A stretch of DNA of 11,486 bases from Paenibacillaceae bacterium (GTDB lineage: Bacteria > Bacillota > Bacilli > Paenibacillales > NBRC-103111), in contig JAJFMO010000184.1 of NCBI GenBank assembly GCA_020697475.1, forward strand, positions 1 to 11,486, read 5' to 3'. Below the pieces are notes generated by a model. That model was not told the origin of the DNA and did not search any database. It was given only the letters and a program-made list of their open reading frames with translations. Every line of letters starts with the position of its first letter. Position 1 is the first letter of the stretch. Shown piece after piece: positions 6,468-11,486 of this stretch. A program made the position numbers and the translations under genes.

Positions 6468-7478
6468 TTGATCCGTTTATTCAAATATTTGCGGCCTTAT
6501 ACGGTGCCGATTATCGGCGTGCTCGTGCTCATCTTTCTGCAATCATTGGCCCAATTGTACTTACCGACGCTGATGGCGGACATCGTCGATATCGGCGTGG
6601 TGCAAGGCAACACACCGTACATTCTGGAAATCGGCGGCTTCATGCTGTTGGTGGCGGCGCTCGGAACGCTGTGCACGGTGGCGGCGAGCTACTTGTCGGC
6701 GAAGGCGGCAACCGGCTACGGCCGGGACATTCGCGGCAAAGTGTTCGCGCATGTCGAACAATTCTCGCTGAACGAGTTCGACAGCTTGGGCACGGCTTCC
6801 TTGATTACGCGGACGACGAACGATATTACCCAGGTGCAGAATGTTACCTTCATGATGCTGCGCATGTTCGTGACTGCACCGATGATGTGTATCGGCGGAA
6901 TCATCATGGCGGTGTCGGTCGACGCCAAGCTGTCGCTGATTCTTGTCGTGTCGTTGCCGGTGCTGGTCGGGACGATTGCTCTGATTGTCCGGAAAGGCGT
7001 TCCTTTGTTCAAAACGATGCAGTATAAGCTGGATAAAGTGAATCTGGTGCTGAGGGAAGGGCTGACCGGCATCCGGGTTATTCGTTCGTTCAACCGGATG
7101 AATTACGAGAAAGAGCGATTCGCCGGGGCGAACAAGGATTTGACTGACACGGCGATGCGGGCAAATCAAATTATGGCGGGCATGATGCCGGCGATGATGA
7201 TGGTGATGAATTTATCGACGATTGCGATCATGTGGTTCGGCGGCCTTCGCATTGACCAGGGGGATTTCCAGGTCGGCGGGCTGATGGCGTTCATCCAATA
7301 CGCGATGCAGATCATGTTCTCGCTGATGATGCTGTCGATGATGTTCTCCATGTTGCCGCGGGCGTCCGCGTCTGCGGTGCGGATCAACGAAGTGCTCGAT
7401 CGGAAGCCGGGGATCAAGGATCCTCGAGGTGACGGCGATCATCGGCGGCACCGGTTCGGGCAAGTCGACGCTGATTAA
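6468..7478 (+). pseudogene. ABC exporter subunit 1, membrane-domain part of a broken gene
   Basis: The likely start is the TTG at 6468 (LIRLFKYLRPY...), with AGGGGAGG at 6452-6459, 8 nt upstream. The open frame reaches back to an ATG at 6423 whose extra residues look untranslated. The first 319 residues (to 7424) are a complete ABC exporter membrane domain with six predicted helices and the coupling-helix region GLTGIRVIRSFNR. It ends with RINEVLDRKPGIKDP, the normal link to the nucleotide-binding domain. The frame then turns to nonsense (RGDGDHRRHRF...) and stops at 7478. The nucleotide-binding domain resumes in another frame from about 7423. In the intact sister gene 135 nt separate the equivalent proline from Walker A; here only 19 nt remain, so about 116 nt are gone, including the A-loop strand. 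This is a deletion, not a simple one-base error. Confidence 0.85.
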
Positions 7479-8076
7479 TTTGCTGCCGCGATTCTATGAC
7501 CCGGACAGCGGGTCGATCCTTGTCGACGGGGTAGAGATTCACGAGATGACGCAAGAGGAGCTTCGGGCGAAAATCGGATATGTGCCGCAGAAGGCGGTGC
7601 TGTTCACCGGCTCGATCGCCGACAATATCCGGTTCGGCAAGGAGGACGCGAGCGAGGCGGAAGTGTGCTACGCGGCGGAGATTGCCCAGGCGAGCGAGTT
7701 TATCACTGGGATGCAGGACGGCTACGGCTCGGAGCTGGCCCAAGGCGGGACGAATTTGTCCGGCGGGCAGAAGCAGCGGCTATCGATCGCGCGGACGCTG
7801 GTGCGGAGGCCGGAGATTTATATATTCGACGACAGCTTCTCGGCGCTCGATTATAAGACGGACGCCAAGCTGCGGGCGGCGCTGAAGCAAGAGACGGCGG
7901 AGTCGACCGTGTTGATTGTGGCGCAGCGGGTGAGCACGATCATGGACGCGGATCGGATCATCGTGCTCGAAGACGGGCGGATCGCCGGGATCGGCACCCA
8001 CCGGGAGCTGCTCGCCGGCAACAAAGTATACCGGGAGATCGTGTCCTCCCAGTTGTCCGAGGAGGAGATCGCATGA
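7429..8076 (+). pseudogene. ABC exporter subunit 1, nucleotide-binding-domain part, degenerate ATP site
   Basis: This frame carries a nucleotide-binding domain lacking its first strands and A-loop. Counted from the GTG at 7429: Walker A GGTGSGKST at 6-14, Q-loop YVPQ at 51-54, signature LSGGQ at 110-114, Walker B YIFDD at 131-135, D-loop SALD at 138-141, and switch VAQR around Q166. The Walker B aspartate is followed by Asp135 rather than the catalytic Glu, and the switch residue is Gln rather than His. This pattern marks the degenerate-site subunit of heterodimeric exporters (TM287, LmrC type). The GTG has no convincing ribosome-binding site, so this fragment is probably a remnant of the gene at 6468, though reinitiation is possible. 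Its stop overlaps the next gene's start (ATGA, 8073-8076), which indicates translational coupling with subunit 2. Confidence 0.82.
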
Positions 8077-10007
8077 GCGAAGGGAACAACAGACAAGGCG
8101 GGGCGCCTTCTCCAGGCGGTTCTGGCGGGCAGGGTGGCTCTGGCGGAATGGGGGGGCCAGGCAGACCCGGAGGCTTCGGCGGCGGAATGCACCGAATGAG
8201 CATGCCTGCGGAGAAGGCCAAAGATTTCAAGGGAACGCTCAGGCGGTTGCTTGTTTATTTGCGGCCGCATAAGGCGCGGCTGATGGTCATTGTGCTGATG
8301 GCTGTGCTGGGCACGCTGTTCGGCATTATCAGCCCGAAAATTCTCGGCAACGCCACAACGATCTTGTTCGAAGGGTCAATTGCCAAGATGAAGGGCGTGC
8401 CGGGGGCGACGATCGATTTTACGGCGATCGGGAATATTTTGCTCGTACTCGTCGGACTTTATTTGTTCAGCTCCTTTTTCACCTGGTTGCAACAATATAT
8501 GATGGTCGGCGTATCGCAGAAGCTCGTCTACGCCCTGCGCAAAGACGTCAACGACAAGCTGTTCCGTTTGCCGCTGAAATTTTTCGATTCCCGTACGCAT
8601 GGGGAAATTTTGAGCCGGGTAACAAACGATGTGGACAATATCAGCTCGACGCTGCAGCAAAGCTTGATGCAGTTGATCTCGGCGGTCATTACGCTTGTCG
8701 GGGTCATAGTGATGATGCTGACGATCAGCGTGTGGCTGACATTGATTACGTTTATTACGTTGCCTCTCAGCGTCTTGTTCACGAAGGTTGTGGTGAAACG
8801 TTCGCAGCGGTATTTCATGGGTCAACAGAAGTCGCTCGGCGAATTGAACGGCCATGTGGAGGAAATGTTCACGGGGCACACGATCGTCAAGGCGTTCGGG
8901 CTGGAACGCAAGTCGGTCGGCAAGTTCAACACGATCAACGATCGGCTGTATCAGGCGGGCTGGCGGGCGCAATTTATTTCCGGCATCATCATGCCGCTTA
9001 TGATGTTCATCGGCAATATCGGATATGTGCTCGTGTGTGTGGTCGGCGGCATCCTGGTCACCGGGCGGGCGATCACGATCGGGGATGTGCAGGCGTTCAT
9101 CCAGTATTCGCGGCAATTTACGATGCCGATCAACCAAATGGCCAACATTTCGAATGTAATCCAGTCGACGATTGCGTCGGCGGAGCGGGTGTTCGAGCTG
9201 ATGGATGAGCAGGAAGAAGTCGCAGAACCGGCTGTGATCAAGGAGATCAAGTCGCCACGTGGGGATGTCGCATTCCGGAACGTCGATTTTGGATACAAAG
9301 AAGATGCGTTGTTAATCGAGGGCATGAACATCGATGTGAAGTCGGGGCAGACGATCGCGATTGTTGGGCCGACGGGAGCGGGCAAAACGACGCTGGTCAA
9401 CTTGTTGATGCGGTTTTACGAGCTGGGCGATGGCGCCATCACGGTGGACGGCGTCGATATTCGTGAGTTGAGGCGTAGCGATTTGCGCAGTCTGTTCGGG
9501 ATGGTGCTGCAGGATACGTGGCTGTTCAACGGCACGATTCGCGACAACATCGCTTACGGACGCGAAGGGGTGACGGAACGGGAAGTTGTGCGGGCGGCCA
9601 AGGCGGCGTATGCCGACCATTTCATTCGCACGCTGCCGGAGGGATACGATACGGTGCTGAATGAAGAGGCGTCGAACATTTCGCAAGGGCAAAAGCAGCT
9701 GCTCACGATCGCTCGAGCTATATTGGCCGATCCGGCGATCTTGATTCTGGATGAGGCGACGAGCAGCGTGGACACGCGGACAGAAGTGATCATCCAGAAG
9801 GCGATGACGGAGCTGATGCAAGGCCGCACGAGCTTCGTGATCGCGCATCGGCTGTCGACGATCCGCGAGGCGGACCTCATTCTCGTGATGAATCACGGCA
9901 GCGTGATCGAGCAGGGCACGCACCGCGAGCTGTTGGCGCAAGGCGGCTTCTACGCCGACTTGTACAACAGTCAGTTCACTGCCGGCAAGGCGCAGAACGT
10001 GAGCTGA
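8073..10007 (+). CDS. ABC exporter subunit 2 (half-transporter with catalytic ATP site)
   Basis: A 644-residue half-transporter. Residues about 9-38 are a glycine-rich, proline-containing low-complexity tail on the cytoplasmic side. About 55-350 is the six-helix membrane domain, then the nucleotide-binding domain: A-loop FGYKED, Walker A GPTGAGKTT at 432-440, signature ISQGQ at 536-540, Walker B LILDE with Asp560 and catalytic Glu561, and switch His592 (IAHRLS). It keeps the catalytic Glu and His but its signature departs from LSGGQ, the reverse of subunit 1, as expected for a heterodimeric multidrug-type exporter (YfiC, LmrD, TM288 class). The ATG overlaps the previous stop by ATGA and has GGAGGAG at 8061-8067. 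Substrate unknown. No terminator follows it closely. Because subunit 1 is damaged, its function in this strain is uncertain unless it can pair with itself or another partner. Confidence 0.93.
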   Translation: MSEGNNRQGGAPSPGGSGGQGGSGGMGGPGRPGGFGGGMHRMSMPAEKAKDFKGTLRRLLVYLRPHKARLMVIVLMAVLGTLFGIISPKILGNATTILFEGSIAKMKGVPGATIDFTAIGNILLVLVGLYLFSSFFTWLQQYMMVGVSQKLVYALRKDVNDKLFRLPLKFFDSRTHGEILSRVTNDVDNISSTLQQSLMQLISAVITLVGVIVMMLTISVWLTLITFITLPLSVLFTKVVVKRSQRYFMGQQKSLGELNGHVEEMFTGHTIVKAFGLERKSVGKFNTINDRLYQAGWRAQFISGIIMPLMMFIGNIGYVLVCVVGGILVTGRAITIGDVQAFIQYSRQFTMPINQMANISNVIQSTIASAERVFELMDEQEEVAEPAVIKEIKSPRGDVAFRNVDFGYKEDALLIEGMNIDVKSGQTIAIVGPTGAGKTTLVNLLMRFYELGDGAITVDGVDIRELRRSDLRSLFGMVLQDTWLFNGTIRDNIAYGREGVTEREVVRAAKAAYADHFIRTLPEGYDTVLNEEASNISQGQKQLLTIARAILADPAILILDEATSSVDTRTEVIIQKAMTELMQGRTSFVIAHRLSTIREADLILVMNHGSVIEQGTHRELLAQGGFYADLYNSQFTAGKAQNVS

Positions 10008-10421
10008 GCAGTGATGGGTTGAAGCAGTGGCGGGTGCTCGGGTGCGTGCTGTGGCGCGGGTGTGTGGGTGTGAGGCGGTTGTGCGCTGAGCGGGTCGGTG
10101 CGGTGGAGCGTATCGTATCGTTCAGGTCCGTGGCAGAAGGGGATGGCTCAAATAAACCTTGATCTGCTCTAACGGCCACAGCGTACGCTTAACGTTCAGG
10201 TGGGCGAAGGCTGAATTTTAACGGCCGCCACAGCAGCTTACAGGGCAAATTAGCGGTTAAGAGCGGCCGATCAAGCCTCTAAGCCGCTGTGGTGTCCGCA
10301 AACCGGACGAAAGTCCATTTTTCCCACTCTAAGCTGCTGCCATGACCGTTAAAATTTCGAGGGCTGCAGCATTAAGCGAATAATCGAGAGCGAAAATGAA
10401 AAGCAAAGGCCCTCCATAATC
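10008..10421. other. Non-coding region between the ABC genes and the insertion sequence
   Basis: About 414 bases with no credible gene. The first 100 or so (10015-10110) are strongly G-rich on the plus strand with repeated GGGTG/GTGTG words and no hairpin terminator. From about 10169 to 10356 there is a cluster of related motifs in both orientations, listed separately. The last 60 bases before the insertion sequence show only a short palindrome, GCTGCAGC at 10363-10370. Confidence 0.7.
10169..10356. repeat. Cluster of related inverted repeats, possible dispersed intergenic repeat
   Basis: At least four degenerate copies of a motif resembling TAACGGCCGCCACAGCGGCTTA are visible: 10169-10192 and 10214-10240 on the plus strand, and about 10280-10299 and 10330-10356 on the minus strand. 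The arms 10214-10240 and 10330-10356 are complementary at 22 of 27 positions. Inside them 10252-10263 and 10277-10288 form a further 12-bp stem with one mismatch and one G-U pair. The 3' half of the second copy (10228-10240) can pair instead with 10280-10292 (12 of 13). The opposed orientation and shared core point to a repeat family rather than one terminator; no T-tract follows. Confidence 0.6.
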
Positions 10422-10422
10422 T

Positions 10423-10477
10423 GTACCCTATAGAGTAGACACTTTAAAAAAGTCTCTCTGTAGGGTACTTTTTGTTT
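10423..10477 (+). terminator. Terminator-like hairpin at the IS left end
   Basis: GTACCCTATAGAGTAGAC (10423-10440) pairs with GTCTCTCTGTAGGGTAC (10452-10468), giving 17 pairs including one G-U and one bulged T. The loop is 11 nt and the stem is followed by TTTTTGTTT. It has the shape of an intrinsic terminator reading into the element. Such a structure would block outside transcription from reaching the transposase genes, as known for several insertion sequences. It could also end the transcript of the ABC genes, which lack a nearer terminator. Confidence 0.7.
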
Positions 10478-10506
10478 ACGATGAAAAATGGGAAGCAGGT
10501 GTGGGA

Positions 10507-10924
10507 ATGAGTAAAAAGATATTTACAGAGAAAGAAATCGGGCAACTCTCAAAAAATCCATATGTTAAGTCAGTTACATCAAAGGCAATTACATATACGG
10601 ATGAATTCAAGAAACTCTTTATCTCAGAAAATAATAAGGGAAAGCTACCAAGGGCTATTTTCGAGGAGTGCAATTTTGATGTACATGTAATCGGACTCCA
10701 CCGGGTAAAATCCTCGGGGAAAAGATGGCGTACGAGCTACCGAGAGAACGGTGTCTTGGGTTTTGCAAGATACAAGAAGCCAATCCTCTGGAAGGCCCTT
10801 AAAGAGAGAACTGACGTTGGAAGAAAAGAATGCCAGGCTGGAAGCACAAATTGCCTTATTAAGGGGGGAGAATGAACTCTTAAAAAAGATTCGTGCTGCG
10901 GAAAGGGGGTTGAAAGAAAAGTAA
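10507..10924 (+). pseudogene. IS3-family transposase OrfA (DNA-binding), with internal +1 frameshift
   Basis: Starts at ATG 10507 (MSKKIFTEKE...); a GTG at 10501 in frame is possible, and no strong ribosome-binding site is seen for either. The first 85 codons (to 10761) give a helix-turn-helix protein with IFEECNFDVHVIGLHRV and GKRWRTSYRENGVLG. The frame then goes wrong at GGGTTTT: skipping one T in the run 10761-10764 restores LQDTRSQSSGRPLKRELTLE, an expected IS3 OrfA sequence, leading to the coiled-coil end LEAQIALLRGENELLKKI and a stop at 10922-10924. Corrected length is about 138 residues. Uncorrected, the frame ends at 10875 with a meaningless tail. OrfA binds the IS ends and, fused to OrfB by frameshifting, forms the active transposase. 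With the extra T, neither full OrfA nor OrfAB can be made by normal decoding. Confidence 0.82.
10882..10888 (+). promoter_or_regulatory. A_AAA_AAG slippery site for -1 ribosomal frameshifting
   Basis: The heptamer AAAAAAG sits in the orfA frame as TTA AAA AAG, exactly the X_XXY_YYZ arrangement of IS3-family -1 frameshift sites. It lies within the leucine-zipper-like end of OrfA. A -1 slip here continues into the open orfB frame, giving an OrfAB fusion. Confidence 0.78.
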
Positions 10925-11486
10925 CTTTATCCCCTTGCCAGAAATATGTATTGATCCATAACGTTATTCAGAAATACGGTCTTCATCGAATGGTAAGCCA
11001 TTTGTGTAGCATAGCCGAGGTTTCCAAGAGCGGCTACTACAGGTATTGGTCTCCCGACGCCATGGATAAGCGAAAACAAAGAGAACAGGAGGATGAAAAG
11101 GTAAAAGAAAAGATACTGAAAGCCTTCCATTTCAAAGGACGTAAGAAGGGGGCTCGTTCAATCAAGATGCCTTTGGCAGGGCAATTTAAGATTGTTTACA
11201 ACTTGAAACGGATCGGGAGAATTATGAGGAAATACGGCATTGCATGTCCGATCCGAAAGTCAAATCCCTATAAAAGGATGATGAAGGCCACATTGGAGCA
11301 CCGGGTAGTTCCTAATCTATTGAATAGGGAATTTAAGCAGGATACCCCCTTCAAAGTGTTGCTGACAGATATCACTTATTTATATTACGGTGCAGGCAAG
11401 AAAGCTTTTCTGTCAACGATCAAGGACAGTTCAACCAATGAAATACTGGCTCATCATGTATCAGACAGAATCACGATGGACCTTGC
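10888..11486 (+). CDS. IS3-family transposase OrfB (DDE integrase), 5' part
   Basis: From the slippery site the -1 frame is open to the end of the window (about 199 codons) with no stop. It begins with a linker, then VTLSPCQKYVLIHNVIQKYG and SKSGYYRYW (the HTH_21-type segment), then the start of the RNase-H-like catalytic core at FKVLLTDITYLYYGAGKKAF, where the Asp at 11368-11370 is the first of the DDE triad. It continues STIKDSSTNEILAHHVSDR. The second Asp and the Glu lie outside the window. OrfB is normally made as an OrfAB fusion by -1 frameshifting; an internal start such as ATG 10990 is possible but would trim the N-terminus. It performs copy-out/paste-in transposition. The visible part has no disruption, in contrast to orfA. 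Confidence 0.88.

Larger units (their letters stand above)
10422..11486 (+). mobile_element. IS3-family insertion sequence, left part (IS150-like), truncated by window
   Basis: The element probably begins at TGTACCC (10422), which has the TG terminus usual for this family. It contains orfA with a helix-turn-helix and leucine-zipper-like end, an A_AAA_AAG slippery heptamer, and orfB in the -1 frame with the first catalytic Asp in LLTDITYLYY. The right end, right inverted repeat and target duplication lie beyond the window, so the left boundary is inferred from family habit and the hairpin position. Its AT-rich composition contrasts with the GC-rich host genes, which suggests acquisition from elsewhere. 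Confidence 0.85.

Noticed and set aside
7418..7428. BamHI (GGATCC) and XhoI (CTCGAG) sites at the ABC deletion point as a sign of engineering
   Set aside because: Both sites can arise by chance in GC-rich sequence, the flanks are natural and there is no vector or linker sequence.
8376..9941. Long minus-strand open frames (253 and 209 codons) opposite ABC subunit 2
   Set aside because: They are shadows of the GC-rich coding strand, rich in His and Arg, with no domains or ribosome-binding sites.
10169..10356. CRISPR array
   Set aside because: The repeats are degenerate, unevenly spaced and in opposite orientations, and no cas genes are present.
10481..10510. Nine-codon leader peptide (MKNGKQVWE) overlapping the orfA start as ATGA
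   Set aside because: No ribosome-binding site precedes its ATG; a short open frame of this size is expected by chance.
10927..11130. 67-codon minus-strand frame in the IS
   Set aside because: It is antisense to the clearly recognisable orfB and has no supporting features.

Overview
The window looks like chromosomal DNA from a Paenibacillus-like member of the Bacillota. Several genes closely resemble Bacillus subtilis proteins (GltC, the YjlC/Ndh pair, the potassium channel YugO, paired ABC exporters). The genes are moderately GC-rich with strong Shine-Dalgarno sites. The right end is visibly more AT-rich and is an IS3-family insertion sequence. The genus is an inference from these resemblances.

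Layout, left to right. (1) 2-813: the 3' part of a frameshifted gene resembling putative glycoside hydrolases. (2) 832-1737 (+): a GltC-like LysR regulator. It converges on 1795-3177 (-), an NADP-type glutamate dehydrogenase, and a perfect 14-bp inverted repeat between them probably ends both transcripts. The gdhA promoter carries a perfect T-N11-A palindrome centred near -64, the classical position for a LysR-type activator. (3) 3424-5131 (+): a DUF1641 protein (YjlC-like) followed by type II NADH dehydrogenase (Ndh), the same pair as in B. subtilis, ending at a strong terminator. (4) 5229-6260 (-): a two-TM potassium channel with a cytoplasmic RCK-like domain. (5) 6468-10007 (+): two overlapping half-transporter genes of a heterodimeric ABC exporter. 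The first is broken: about 116 nt have been lost between its membrane domain and Walker A, shifting the frame. The second is intact. (6) 10008-10421: non-coding, with a G-rich skewed tract and a cluster of related repeats in opposite orientations. (7) 10422-11486: the left part of an IS3-family element, with a terminator-like hairpin at its end, a frameshifted orfA, an A_AAA_AAG slippery site and orfB running off the window.

Working together: gltC and gdhA form a nitrogen/glutamate module with a probable direct regulatory link. yjlC-ndh is a respiratory NADH-oxidising module. The exporter pair would form one transporter with one catalytic and one degenerate ATP site, but the damaged first subunit makes it doubtful that it assembles. 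Three of the genes show frame disruptions: the hydrolase, ABC subunit 1 and IS orfA. I see no CRISPR array, rRNA, tRNA or phage genes. The most distinctive signals are the gdhA operator, the ABC deletion with its complementary NBD asymmetry, and the intergenic repeat cluster.
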